Positions 9,801 through 17,974 of a stretch of DNA of 25,976 bases are shown piece after piece (within the stretch, counting starts at the first letter, position 1; every line of letters starts with the position of its first letter). Below the pieces are notes generated by a model. That model was not told where the DNA came from, did no database searches, and saw only the letters and a list, made by a program, of their open reading frames with translations. Origin of the DNA: a virus. The position numbers and the translations under genes were made by a program. The stretch is from IMG/VR virus record IMGVR_UViG_3300049855_000051, positions 1-25,976 of that record. One strand, written 5' to 3'.

Positions 9801-9962
9801 GACGCGCCTGGGCAGGCTCCGCGCGCGCCGCAGCGGCCTGTCGGCGGTCCTGCGCCTGTCGAGCCCAATGCGCCTGTCGCCGGCACGCAGGCCACGCCCA
9901 GGCTGAACAGTCCGGCATCCCGTGGATCGGGGCGCTGGGTTGCGCCGGGAGTTGAACAATGA
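6804..9962 (+). CDS. Internal virion protein with lytic transglycosylase domain (gp15-position)
   Basis: 1052 aa. The ATG at 6804 shares one base with the previous TAA; the frame is open further upstream but only inside the gp14-like gene. The first ~290 residues are helical and Gln/Ala-rich, like T7 gp15-type core proteins. A lytic transglycosylase-like domain follows (~300-430): candidate catalytic Glu311 in SRAEGG, then SSAFGPLQVTRGTW (residues ~327-340), the family's GxxQ-type motif, and later TAWFLGIAGAKSFI. The rest is helical with a Pro-rich C-terminus. It would be ejected into the host envelope and open peptidoglycan for the DNA channel. In T7 the transglycosylase is on gp16, not gp15. 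The end overlaps the next gene by ATGA. Confidence 0.78.
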   Translation: MARTPTKVTVDTPAAGPINEAFAPVRIDTNEGMFGGQQARALGGLGNALIETGSMLSREVIAEQQIKNETEATNAQNEYQQEAGRLWGEYSALQGEEAVRAYPAFQENMRQLQRRMTESATNPVVRRQLTRSIGGSASSMLGQAAGVNARNVRTAGVQAQEGSSTLAINEAVRQRDNPQAVQEALNIGLQAVQRAGGLTGADPDTVASNVAAYRGRFWSAVIATTAENDPLRAQQMFEQNRNQMDAQAQIRIENFLRAPVRDRRADDIVQWATAPRGPTNPAPPGAPGNRQGGVPAAADPNAVRDQVSRAEGGTDAAGQPIQNRQGSSAFGPLQVTRGTWNAYADRLGLQRDVQGQPPPANRGDRETQNRIWDLYQADARQQIGRDLTPREQYTAWFLGIAGAKSFIMADPNADAFATYSAAAGPDIAAQAFRQNGALLRTGMTVQQATTAIGAYFDRHGGGGNPQAGTGRPGREQQMGAALERAGSDPDLRAAVLSRLRQQWGIEDTMNSAERSRMDRRVEALGQALALGTSASIPEADIRRLYQPEQAQAILDGLATRQIEGDVFRSVQLATPQQIVEMQQDLADGSGPITRQLRERRGVAAGANGEVAEEDRPGDAVARQQLATTMQRAVEARGQQLQRDPAQYVMADPVVRAAAQAQQADPSNPAMMSAYVEATLAAQARLGVAEQNRRVLSVNVAAAEAARLMGNDPGGGTAQNPDNAALRLQAMRRQYGSAWPQVFGDLVRDGRLPPEYQVLANIPTPVGQADYQRTLNGIRARGGLEQFAAVVPRDQRRLIDDGLDRAIEPFRSAATAGQQTGGVELTGHIRDAVRNLSYYYAIGGMSGADALRAATDRIFNDKYEFSGTMRVPRRLDNGQEVGIARVNRSASVVLRGLRPEDMAAPESIDPALTEDDRRRNLWNIAQRGVWVPNQDDTGLVLMGTWEMGGRVPVRRRDGSMIEMRFDNLPDGQTTIPGAGRRGGNPGQRAVQPIEGWNEGPDAPGQAPRAPQRPVGGPAPVEPNAPVAGTQATPRLNSPASRGSGRWVAPGVEQ

Positions 9963-11884
9963 GTGGCGTGAACGGCACCACCGGCTTCTTCACGCCGGGC
10001 GAGTTCGGCAACTCGGCGCTGGAAGCGCGAGGCAATGAGGCGCTTCCGTCCACGTTCGGCGAAGCCATGGGATCGCAGTTCAGTCAGGCATTCGCGGACA
10101 ACGTGACGACGCGGCTGGTGCGTCGCGTTGCCCGCAACTTCGACAGCAACGTGCTGGAAATGCCCGTCGAAGAACTGAACCGCGAGTTCGGTGTGCCCGG
10201 CCGCCTGACATTCGACACGCCGATGACGGAGCGGCAGGCGCGCGATCTCTACGAACACCACCGGGCGAACGCGCTGCGCGACGATGCGATCCGGCGCCGT
10301 GGCGACAACGTGGGCGGCGGCACGGGCGCCTCGATCTTGTCCGGCCTGCTGGTGGGCATCATCGACCCCCTGAACATCGCGTCCGCATTCATCCCCGTGG
10401 CGGGGCAGGCGAACATCGCGCGCGTGATCGGCACGAGCGCCGCGCGCGGTGCGCTGGGCCGCGCCACGGTGCGGGGGATCGAGGGCGCGCTGGGCGGCCT
10501 TGTCGGCGGCCTCGCCGTCGAGCCGCTGAACGCCTTCCTGACGATTGGCGACAAAGACGACTACACCATGACGCAGTTCATGGCGAACATCGCCATCGGC
10601 ACCGTGATCGGCGGCGCGCTGAACTCCGGCGTGGGCGCGCTGCGCGACAGGCGCGGGCTGCCGCCGTGGTCGCCCGAGATGCACGACGCAGGACGCACGC
10701 AGGCCATCGCGGCGCTGGCGGAGGGGCGGCCGGTGCAGGCCGCCCAAGCGATGGACTTCATCGCGTCGCGTGATGGCGGCGCGGAGCTTCGCCGCTGGTA
10801 TGACGGGCAGGTGAAGCAGGCGGCCGACGTGGACAACGCGCTCGACAATGCGCGCACACGCGAAGCCGCTGTCGATGCTGCCCGCACGCGGCTGGACGAA
10901 TTGCAGATGGAGGCGCGCAAGGTTCGCCTCGAACTCGATGAAGCGAACGGGCGGCTGTCCGCCTACGGCATCGAGCCCAGCACGCGCGAACGTCTGGACG
11001 ACATCGAAACCGAACTGGCCACGACGATCCCGAAGAAGCGGCGCGCTGATCTTGAGCGCGAGCGCACGATGCTGCTGGAAGGCCGCGATTGGGCGGCGGA
11101 GGCGCGCGCTGGCGGCGATCTGGAAGCCGGACGCACCGAAGCCGAGATCGCCGGCATCGGCGCCGTGGCGGACCGTCTGGCGCAGAAGGAAGCGATGGCT
11201 GCGCTGAACCTGACCGCTGCGCAGCGGCGGTTGCAGGCGGCCGAGACGACGCTTGAGCAGCGGCAGGCGACCTTCGCTGCGCGGCGCGACATGGTGCGCG
11301 ATCTCGCGATGCGCACGCTGCGTGGCGTCGCCTACAAGACTGGCGTGCAGATCGAGCAGCGCGAGTTGTGGGCAGCGGCGATGCGGATCATGCGCGCGGC
11401 TCCCGACGACGTGGATGCGACGATCCGCGCTGAACTCAAGACGATCACGGATCGCGCTGTCGGGCCGTTCCTGCCCGATCAGGTGATCATGCGCCCGCCG
11501 GCACGGAACGCGCAGCTTGAGGCGACGATGGGCGCGCTCGAACGCAACCTGTCGCGCAGCACCGACGATCTGACGAACGGTGTGCGAGGCGCCGCTGACG
11601 ACGTGAGCCCCGAGACGCGCGTGAACGACGCGGACATTGCGCGCGCCCCGAAGTTCGAGGGCACCGTGGACGAAGCGATTGCCGATCTCGACGCGAGCAC
11701 CGCCGATCTCGAACGCGCGCTCAAGGCGGAGGACGACGCCGTGGCGGCACGTGCGAAGCGCGAGGGGCGCGAACCCCCGCCGCGTGATCCCGAGATGGAC
11801 GAAGCGAACGCAATACGTGAAGAAGGGGCGAGCATGTCGCGCGCATACGAAGCGGCGGCGGTTTGCCAGATCGAGAGGCGCTGA
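9959..11884 (+). CDS. Internal virion / ejection protein with membrane-active segment
   Basis: 641 aa. The ATG at 9959 overlaps the previous stop, with GGAG seven bases upstream. Residues ~124-195 are rich in Gly/Ala and hydrophobic residues (LSGLLVGIIDPLNIASAFIP, FMANIAIGTVIGGALNSG). This fits the membrane-inserting parts of phage ejection proteins, where LSGLL..DPLN is a recurrent motif. Residues ~285-450 are a long charged coiled-coil-like region (RTRLDELQMEARKVRLELDE). The C-terminus is acidic and helical. By position and content it corresponds to part of T7 gp16. No enzymatic motif is visible. It would work with the 1052- and 825-aa proteins as the DNA conduit. Confidence 0.68.
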   Translation: MSGVNGTTGFFTPGEFGNSALEARGNEALPSTFGEAMGSQFSQAFADNVTTRLVRRVARNFDSNVLEMPVEELNREFGVPGRLTFDTPMTERQARDLYEHHRANALRDDAIRRRGDNVGGGTGASILSGLLVGIIDPLNIASAFIPVAGQANIARVIGTSAARGALGRATVRGIEGALGGLVGGLAVEPLNAFLTIGDKDDYTMTQFMANIAIGTVIGGALNSGVGALRDRRGLPPWSPEMHDAGRTQAIAALAEGRPVQAAQAMDFIASRDGGAELRRWYDGQVKQAADVDNALDNARTREAAVDAARTRLDELQMEARKVRLELDEANGRLSAYGIEPSTRERLDDIETELATTIPKKRRADLERERTMLLEGRDWAAEARAGGDLEAGRTEAEIAGIGAVADRLAQKEAMAALNLTAAQRRLQAAETTLEQRQATFAARRDMVRDLAMRTLRGVAYKTGVQIEQRELWAAAMRIMRAAPDDVDATIRAELKTITDRAVGPFLPDQVIMRPPARNAQLEATMGALERNLSRSTDDLTNGVRGAADDVSPETRVNDADIARAPKFEGTVDEAIADLDASTADLERALKAEDDAVAARAKREGREPPPRDPEMDEANAIREEGASMSRAYEAAAVCQIERR

Positions 11885-11886
11885 CA

Positions 11887-14364
11887 ATGGCCGTTCCTGC
11901 TGGATACCATCGCTGCATCACGGGCGTCCTTGAGGCGTCCGGCCGCAAGGACTTGAGCGAAGATGATCTCACCGCGATCTTCACGCGCGTTAACGGGCGG
12001 ATCAACCGGCATCTGCGCGCCGGCCTGAACCCCACCGAAGCCGCGTATCAGGCGGGCCGCGAACTCGGCGCCGAGATGAAGCTGGCGGCGGCCATCGAGC
12101 GCCGCAGCCGCCTGATCAACATCGCGCGCAAGCGTGAGATCATGAACGCGCTGCGCCCCGGTAAGGAAGCCGTCGATCTGCGCAAGGTGCTGAACCGCGT
12201 GGACAGCAACATCTACAGCGCCCAGGCCGACGTGCTCGGGCCGCTGGTGAAAGAGATGCGCAGCGCCGGGCTCTTGAAGGTGATCGCAAGCGGCGACCGT
12301 GCGTTCGAGCAGCGCGTGATTGACGAATTGTGGAGCATCGAGAGTGGCACGCCCGGCACCACGGGCGACAAGCTCGCGCGCGAGGCGGCGGAGATCATCA
12401 ACCGCGCGCAAGAGCGCGTGCGTGCGATGCAGAACAGCGCGGGCGCCTACATCGGAAAGCTCGACCATTACGTGACGCGGCAGGCGCACGACATGGACAA
12501 GATCAGGGGCACGATCAAAGGCGCTGACGGGAAGTATGACGCCAATGCGAACTACGCAAAGTGGCGTGATGACATCCTGCCGCGTCTCGATGAACGCACC
12601 TTCGACAATCTGGACGATCAGACGCCGGAGAGCATCGAGAAGTTCATGCGCTCGGTGTGGAACGCGCTCGCTACCGGCGTGCATGAAACGTCGCGCGGCC
12701 GGGAACTGCTGGCGGGCTTCACGGGACCGGCGAACCTTGCGCGCCGCGTCAGCGAAGAACGCAAGCTGATCTTCAAGGACAGCGCGTCCTGGGGCGAGTA
12801 TCAGCGCAGCTATGGGCAGGGCACGCTATGGGAGACGATCCAGCGCGGGCTCGACACCGGGGCGCGCAATGCAGCGATCATGCGCGGCATGGGCACGAAC
12901 CCCGAAGCGATGTTCGAGGGCGTCGTGGCCACGGCGTTGAAGAACGCTGTCGAGCGCAGCGACGTGAAGGCGGCTGACGCGCTCGGCGGGAAGTTCAACG
13001 CGCGCATTCTCGACACGATCACCGGCAAGGCGAACATCCCCGGCAACGACACCTTCTCGAACATCGCGCGCACGGCGATGGTGGTGCAGACGCTTTCCAA
13101 GCTCGGCGGCGTGGTGCTGTCGTCGCTGCCTGATCTCGCCAACAATGCGGCCGTGCTGCGGCACAACGGCGTGGGGTTGTTCGAGAGCTACGCGAACCAG
13201 ATCACATCCCTGTTCCCGAAGAACGCGGCGGGCCGCGAGGCGATGATGACGCTTGGCGTAGGCGTCGATGCCATGATGGGCCGCGTCGCGTCGCGCTTCT
13301 CGACCGCCGAAGGGCTGCGCGGCAAGTCGGCCAAGATTGTCGATACCTTCCACCGGCTGAACCTGCTGAACTTCTGGACCGACAGCTTGAAATACGGCAT
13401 GGGCTCGATGCTGACGCACAACCTGGGCCGCATCGCAGGCAAGAGCTTCGACGCGCTCGATCCCCGCCTGCGCGCGACGCTGGCGCGCTACGACATCACG
13501 GCCGCTGATTGGGATGTGGCGCGTGCCACGGCAGCGAAAGGCGCGGATGGTGTCGAGCGCGTCTTGCCGGCGGAGATGGCGGATAGCGCGTCGCGCACGA
13601 AGTTCCAGAACTACCTGATTGATCAGATCAGGGAGGCGATGAACGAGCCGGACGCGGTGTCTCGAACCGTCGTGACCGGCGGCCTCGCGGCGAACACGGC
13701 GACGGGCATGGCGATGCGCGTGCTCATGCAGTTCAAGACGTATCCGATCACCTTCATCAACCGCACGCTCGGCCGCGAGGGACTGAACCCCTTCGCGGAC
13801 AACTTCATGAAGGGCGGCGCGAACGGCATGGACGCGATGGGCATTGCGCACCTTGTCGTCGCCACGTCGCTGCTGGGCTACGCATCGCTCGAATTGAAGA
13901 ACCTTGCGCGCGGCAAGAACACGCAGACATCGGACGCGGAAAACCAGAAGGCATACGCCGCGCTGGTGGCGCGCGCGATGGTGCAGGGCGGCGGCCTGGG
14001 GCTGCTGGGCGACTTCCTGTTTGGCGAGCCGAAGAACACCGGCAGCGGCTTCTTCACCGGCCTGTTGGCAGGGCCGACTGTCGGCACGTTCGATGAACTC
14101 GGGAAGGAAATCCAGAACCTACTGCTTTGGGCGCGCTCGGGTGACGAACGCGCGCTGAAAGACGCGCGCTCGGGAGCCATCGGCCTGATCAGGAACAACG
14201 CGCCGTTCATCAACATGTTCTATACGCGCTGGGCAGCCGACTACTTCATCTGGTATAGGCTGCAAGAGGCGGCCAATCCGGGCTACCTGCAACGCTATGA
14301 GGACAGGGTGCGCCGAGAGCAGCACCAGACCTTTTGGCTGCGCCCTTCTGACGCCGCGAGGTAG
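11887..14364 (+). CDS. Large internal virion protein (T7 gp16 C-terminal-like)
   Basis: 825 aa. I chose the ATG at 11887 (MAVPAGYHR), two bases after the previous stop with GAGAGG upstream. An upstream in-frame TTG lies inside the previous gene. The protein is largely helical. The segment MRVLMQFKTYPITFINRTLG (residues ~609-628) matches a hallmark of the C-terminal part of gp16-like ejection proteins, where an (M)QFK-(S/T)-(F/Y)P element recurs. It is followed by hydrophobic, glycine-rich helices (GLGLLGDFLFGE, FFTGLLAGPTVG) that could contact membrane. The end is Arg/Glu-rich. It most likely forms the inner-membrane part of the ejection channel. Confidence 0.75.
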   Translation: MAVPAGYHRCITGVLEASGRKDLSEDDLTAIFTRVNGRINRHLRAGLNPTEAAYQAGRELGAEMKLAAAIERRSRLINIARKREIMNALRPGKEAVDLRKVLNRVDSNIYSAQADVLGPLVKEMRSAGLLKVIASGDRAFEQRVIDELWSIESGTPGTTGDKLAREAAEIINRAQERVRAMQNSAGAYIGKLDHYVTRQAHDMDKIRGTIKGADGKYDANANYAKWRDDILPRLDERTFDNLDDQTPESIEKFMRSVWNALATGVHETSRGRELLAGFTGPANLARRVSEERKLIFKDSASWGEYQRSYGQGTLWETIQRGLDTGARNAAIMRGMGTNPEAMFEGVVATALKNAVERSDVKAADALGGKFNARILDTITGKANIPGNDTFSNIARTAMVVQTLSKLGGVVLSSLPDLANNAAVLRHNGVGLFESYANQITSLFPKNAAGREAMMTLGVGVDAMMGRVASRFSTAEGLRGKSAKIVDTFHRLNLLNFWTDSLKYGMGSMLTHNLGRIAGKSFDALDPRLRATLARYDITAADWDVARATAAKGADGVERVLPAEMADSASRTKFQNYLIDQIREAMNEPDAVSRTVVTGGLAANTATGMAMRVLMQFKTYPITFINRTLGREGLNPFADNFMKGGANGMDAMGIAHLVVATSLLGYASLELKNLARGKNTQTSDAENQKAYAALVARAMVQGGGLGLLGDFLFGEPKNTGSGFFTGLLAGPTVGTFDELGKEIQNLLLWARSGDERALKDARSGAIGLIRNNAPFINMFYTRWAADYFIWYRLQEAANPGYLQRYEDRVRREQHQTFWLRPSDAAR

Positions 14365-14369
14365 ATGCC

Positions 14370-16889
14370 ATGACCATCTCCAATGAACTCGTAAGCGTGC
14401 AGGTGTCCGGCGACGGCACGCAGACCTTGTTCAACTACAACTTCCTGATCCCCGCGCAATCCTACGCCACGCTCTACTTGACCGATGGCGACGGGAACCA
14501 GACGGCGCTCGATCCGAACTCGTGGTCGCTGGCGAACGTCGGCGATCCGGCGGGCGGCACGTTCACCTATCCGCGCGCGGGAGCCGGCGGCAGCCCGTGC
14601 CCTGTCGGCAGCTTCCTGACGCTGGTGCGCGACGTGCCGTATGCGCAGATCACGAACCTGCGCAACCAGGGCGCCTACTACCCGAAGGCGGTGGAAGGCG
14701 CGCTCGACTTCATCGTGATGCAGGTTCAGCAGCTTGCCGCGATTTTCCAGCGCACGGTGCGCGTCTCGAACGCCGAGCCGCCGATCTCTCCGCTGATCGG
14801 CCGCGTGCTGCGCGCGAACAAGCTGCTGGGCTTCGGATCGTCGGGCGAACTCGCCTACTACGACGCTACGGACGCCTCGACGGAAACCGTCGTCACGTCC
14901 GGTGGCAACACGCCGCGCACCTTGGCCGCGCGTTTCGATGAACCCGTGAACGTGCTCGACTTCGGCGCCATCGGCGATTGGGATGGCGCCACGGGCACCG
15001 ACAACACCGACGCATTCAACGCCGCTTTCGCCTACGCGAACTCGACGGGGCGCATGGCTGTCGTGCCTGCGCCGCAGCCGGGCAAGCTGGGCTTCTACTG
15101 CGCGACGACGGTGACGCTGCTGGGCGGCGCCGCCGGCCTGTCGATGATCGGCGCAATCTACAGCGGCGGCGGCACCATCGGCCTGCTGATCGGCGACGGG
15201 GGCACGAACGCGAACCGCAGCAAGGTCTATCTCGATCTGCACGTGATCCGCGCCACGCTGTCCGATTGGAGCAGCGAAGCCGACATCGGCATCCGCATCC
15301 GCAACGCGGACGGCTGCGTGATCAGCACGAAGCTCGTGTCGGGCTTCACCATCGGGTTGCAGACGTATGGCGACGGGCGCGGGTTCGAGGACAGCACGCT
15401 GATCCTGGGCAAGCACATCGACAACAAGGTGCAGCTTGACGCGCGCACGAACGCCGCCGGGGCGTGGAACAACTCGATCAAATACATCAGCGGTCACTTC
15501 GCCAATTCGTCCGGCACGAACCCGACGATCAACCGCTACGGCTATCGCTTCTCGAACGAGCCCGGCGGCTATGACCGCCACAACATGCACGCGATCTTCG
15601 GCACCGCGTTCGAGTTGCAGGATCGCAGCACGAGCAGCGCGCAGAAGGCGCGCAACTTCTTGTTCGAGGCGGACGACGGGCGTGGCGTTCACGGCTACGG
15701 GCTGCGCTCGGAAGCCTCCGGCCAGTTCATGGCGGAAGTCATCGGCGGTTGGAATGACAGCATCCTTGAGTTCGACTTCGTGGGCGGTTCGTCTGTCACC
15801 GGCTTCAACCCTCCCGGCCCCGTGCTCGGCACGCCGGGCATCGCCTACAACACGGGCGTCGAGTATGCCGCGACGGCGTATCGCAACGGCGTGACGGTGC
15901 GCGTGAACCATCAAGCCGCTGCTGCGCAGATGACGCAGCGTGTGATCTTGGACATCGACAACCTGCGCGCCACGGCGCACGTCAACGAAACCGTCAGCAC
16001 GGGCGGGATCGCATTCGAGAAGTTGTGCGTGGTGTCGGGCAATCCCAATGGGCCGCCTTCGACGCTGAACGGTTTCTGCTTTCCTGGGCTGTCCTCGATT
16101 GGCCTGCGCGCCGAACATGTGCAGCTTCCCACGTCGCGTGCCATCTGCGCCGTGCTGCCGTGCGACAAGACGAAAGAGTTCTTCGTCGCCATCGACGGCG
16201 ACAACCTGCGTCTCGTGATCCTGCAATTCGACGCGGCGGAGAACGTGCTGGGCGAGAGCTTCCCGCCCACGCTGTCCAATGCGAACGTCGTGTGGCAGCC
16301 GAGCTACGATCCCGGCCCGCCTATCGAGGGGCGTTCGTTCGCGTGGGAGATGTCCACCAATCTCGATCAGCTTACGCCGCCGGTCACGGGCTTCCCGCTG
16401 GCGCGCTACCAGCGCGTGCGCGCTCACGCGAGCGCGGCCTTCATCGTCATCGGCGCGCGCGGCGGCGACATCGTGACGCCGGAGAACAACCGGATGCGCG
16501 CGTTCCGCATCTACACGTCGGCGCTGGACTTCCCTGGTGTCATCTACGGCAACGGCCGCAGCGTGGAGGGCGTGCTGCAAGGTCGCGCCTGGGGCTCGCG
16601 CGAGTGGTCCGATCAGGCCGCCTACGACTTCCCGAGCGTGGCGGCCGGCGCCACGCTGGGCCAAGAGTTCGTGGCGAATGGCTGCCGGCAGGGCGACGCG
16701 GTGGAAATGTCCTACAACCCGTCCAGCGGCTTCCAGAACGGGTTCCTGCGCTACAGCGGCCTGCCGGGCGGCAGTTCGTCGGTCAACCGCGTGTTCATGT
16801 TCGCGGAGAACCGCAGCGGCAGCGCGATCAACCTGAACGCCGGCACCATGCGCATCTTCGGGAAGCGCCCGCGCGCACCGAACAACTGA
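14370..16889 (+). CDS. Tail fibre/tail spike with T7 gp17-type N-terminus and β-helix domain
   Basis: 839 aa. The ATG follows GAGG and the gene starts five bases after the previous stop. Residues ~1-150 match the T7 tail-fibre N-terminal domain, which docks on the adaptor/nozzle: FNYNFLIPAQSYATLYL, then GGTFTYPRAG, TLVRDVPYAQITNLRNQG and VEGALDFIVMQVQQLA. Near residue 194, NVLDFGAIGD marks the start of a pectate-lyase-like right-handed β-helix, as in depolymerase tail spikes. The C-terminal ~200 residues are β-rich and unassigned. It probably binds, and may cleave, a surface polysaccharide; catalytic residues cannot be told from sequence alone. The C-terminal part shows no similarity I recognise and is the expected host-range part. 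Confidence 0.85.
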   Translation: MTISNELVSVQVSGDGTQTLFNYNFLIPAQSYATLYLTDGDGNQTALDPNSWSLANVGDPAGGTFTYPRAGAGGSPCPVGSFLTLVRDVPYAQITNLRNQGAYYPKAVEGALDFIVMQVQQLAAIFQRTVRVSNAEPPISPLIGRVLRANKLLGFGSSGELAYYDATDASTETVVTSGGNTPRTLAARFDEPVNVLDFGAIGDWDGATGTDNTDAFNAAFAYANSTGRMAVVPAPQPGKLGFYCATTVTLLGGAAGLSMIGAIYSGGGTIGLLIGDGGTNANRSKVYLDLHVIRATLSDWSSEADIGIRIRNADGCVISTKLVSGFTIGLQTYGDGRGFEDSTLILGKHIDNKVQLDARTNAAGAWNNSIKYISGHFANSSGTNPTINRYGYRFSNEPGGYDRHNMHAIFGTAFELQDRSTSSAQKARNFLFEADDGRGVHGYGLRSEASGQFMAEVIGGWNDSILEFDFVGGSSVTGFNPPGPVLGTPGIAYNTGVEYAATAYRNGVTVRVNHQAAAAQMTQRVILDIDNLRATAHVNETVSTGGIAFEKLCVVSGNPNGPPSTLNGFCFPGLSSIGLRAEHVQLPTSRAICAVLPCDKTKEFFVAIDGDNLRLVILQFDAAENVLGESFPPTLSNANVVWQPSYDPGPPIEGRSFAWEMSTNLDQLTPPVTGFPLARYQRVRAHASAAFIVIGARGGDIVTPENNRMRAFRIYTSALDFPGVIYGNGRSVEGVLQGRAWGSREWSDQAAYDFPSVAAGATLGQEFVANGCRQGDAVEMSYNPSSGFQNGFLRYSGLPGGSSSVNRVFMFAENRSGSAINLNAGTMRIFGKRPRAPNN

Positions 16890-16911
16890 CGCTGCTTTCA
16901 CGGAGGACACC

Positions 16912-17322
16912 ATGGCGGATGTTTGGCCAGTCAACGGCGCGAACCATATTCCACCCAGGGTTGCAACATGCTACCCTGCCCCTGACAACGGCCGTGCTGA
17001 CGATGACGGGGGCGATATGGATTATGAGAACCGGCTGCGCGCCGTGGAAATGGCGTCGCAGCGCAATACTGACCTGATCGCGGGACACGAACGCGAATGC
17101 TCCCTGCGATACAAGCAGCTTGTCGATGGGCAGGGCCGCATCATGGCGTCGATCAAATATCTCGCCTTTTCCGTGGGGGCGCTCTCCCTGGTGGTCCTGG
17201 GCGTCGCCACGGTGCATGATCTCGCGCGCGGCGCTGCCGCCCGGATTGGCGTGCCCATCCCCGCCCAGGCGGCTCCCCCGCCCGCTTACCCGCAACCCTA
17301 CCCGCAACCCTACCCGAGATAG
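16912..17322 (+). CDS. Holin-like single-TM protein of the lysis cassette
   Basis: 136 aa from the ATG at 16912, which has a good GGAGG site five bases away. A second in-frame ATG at 17017 (Met36, GGGGG upstream) would give 101 aa beginning MDYENRLRAVEM. After Met36 come a short amphipathic helix (residues ~36-78, with Cys63), one transmembrane segment (~82-102, YLAFSVGALSLVVLGVATV) and a Pro/Tyr-rich tail made from a 12-base DNA repeat. Helix plus one TM resembles XhlA-type lysis proteins. It sits just before the endolysin, so a holin or holin-modulator role is likely but not proven. Residues 1-35 look unlike a conserved domain and overlap a promoter-like site, so the true start is uncertain. 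Confidence 0.6.
   Translation: MADVWPVNGANHIPPRVATCYPAPDNGRADDDGGDMDYENRLRAVEMASQRNTDLIAGHERECSLRYKQLVDGQGRIMASIKYLAFSVGALSLVVLGVATVHDLARGAAARIGVPIPAQAAPPPAYPQPYPQPYPR
16956..16978 (+). promoter_or_regulatory. Candidate extended -10 promoter overlapping a hairpin
   Basis: TGCTACCCT at 16969-16977 has the extended -10 form (TG-N-TA-N3-T). No good -35 is visible; TTCCAC at 17-base spacing is the nearest. The same bases are the right arm of an inverted repeat: CAGGGTTGC (16956-16964), loop AACAT, GCTACCCTG (16970-16978), one mismatch. A transcript starting near 16984 would carry the internal ATG at 17017 and the lysis genes after it. The site lies inside the reading frame from 16912, so it could also be chance or an operator. 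Confidence 0.3.
17287..17316 (+). repeat. 12-base tandem repeat, 2.5 copies
   Basis: The unit TACCCGCAACCC is repeated exactly twice, then TACCCG. It is in frame and encodes the Tyr-Pro-Gln-Pro tail of the holin-like protein, ending six bases before the stop. Exact repetition suggests recent slippage expansion. Confidence 0.85.
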
Positions 17323-17331
17323 GAGATCGAC

Positions 17332-17973
17332 ATGGCACGTGACCCCAAGACGACGCGAGGCTACCGGAACAAGAACCCCGGCAATATCGACTGGAATGCG
17401 CGCAACCCCTGGCAGGGGCAGGTGGGCATCGAGGCGACCGGCAACCCGCCGCGCTTCGCCGTGTTCGAGAGCCACGAGTTCGGCATCCGCGCGCTGGCCG
17501 CGCTGCTGACGACCTACTACGACCGCCACGGGCTGAACACCGTGCGCAAGATCATCAACCGATGGGCGCCGCCGAACGAGAACGCCACCAGCGAATACGT
17601 GCTGGCGGTGTCGCGGTTCATGCAGAACCAGCCCGACGACGTGCTCGATCTGCACACCTATGCGCACATGCGCCCGCTGGCGGAAGCGATCATCAAGCAC
17701 GAACTCGGCGGGGTGCCCTACACGGCGGCCGTGCTCGATGAAGGGCTCCGCCGCGCCGGCATCGTCAAGCCCGTCACGACGCTGACGCAGGCGGCCGGCA
17801 CGCGCTCGGGGCAGTCGGCCGGCGCGATCACGGCGGCCGTCGTGGCGGCGGCGCCGGCAGCGCCGATCATCTCCGCCATGGGCGGGCTTCCGCAATGGAC
17901 CGCCGTGGCGCTGATCGCGGCCGTCGCCGTCATCGCGCTGGCGGTGGTCCTGACGAAGCGCAAGGACGCCTGA
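17332..17973 (+). CDS. Endolysin of the 'structural protein P5' type with C-terminal TM anchor
   Basis: 213 aa. The ATG has AGGAG upstream. Residues 9-125 match the phage P5-type lysozyme-like family: RGYRNKNPGNIDWN (9-22), RFAVFESHEFGIRAL (41-55), INRWAPPNENATSEYV (75-90) and IKHELGG near 121. Glu46 in FES is the likely catalytic acid by family comparison (inference). An Ala/Thr/Gly-rich linker (~148-186) leads to a hydrophobic helix (~188-207, TAVALIAAVAVIALAVVL) ending in KRKDA. There is no N-terminal signal peptide. The enzyme would cleave peptidoglycan at lysis; its tail anchor suggests it waits at the inner membrane until the holin acts. The i-spanin gene begins two bases after the stop codon. 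Confidence 0.8.
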   Translation: MARDPKTTRGYRNKNPGNIDWNARNPWQGQVGIEATGNPPRFAVFESHEFGIRALAALLTTYYDRHGLNTVRKIINRWAPPNENATSEYVLAVSRFMQNQPDDVLDLHTYAHMRPLAEAIIKHELGGVPYTAAVLDEGLRRAGIVKPVTTLTQAAGTRSGQSAGAITAAVVAAAPAAPIISAMGGLPQWTAVALIAAVAVIALAVVLTKRKDA

Positions 17974-17974
17974 C

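Noticed and set aside
6738-9959. 1073-aa antisense open frame opposite the transglycosylase gene
   Set aside because: Same composition artefact. The plus-strand frame has clear family motifs, start signals and tight spacing to neighbours.
14370-16889. Possible diversity-generating retroelement target in the tail spike
   Set aside because: No reverse transcriptase and no near-identical template repeat was seen in the window.
14295-16934. 879-aa antisense open frame opposite the tail spike
   Set aside because: Arg/His/Ala-rich translation without motifs, spanning the boundary of two real plus-strand genes.
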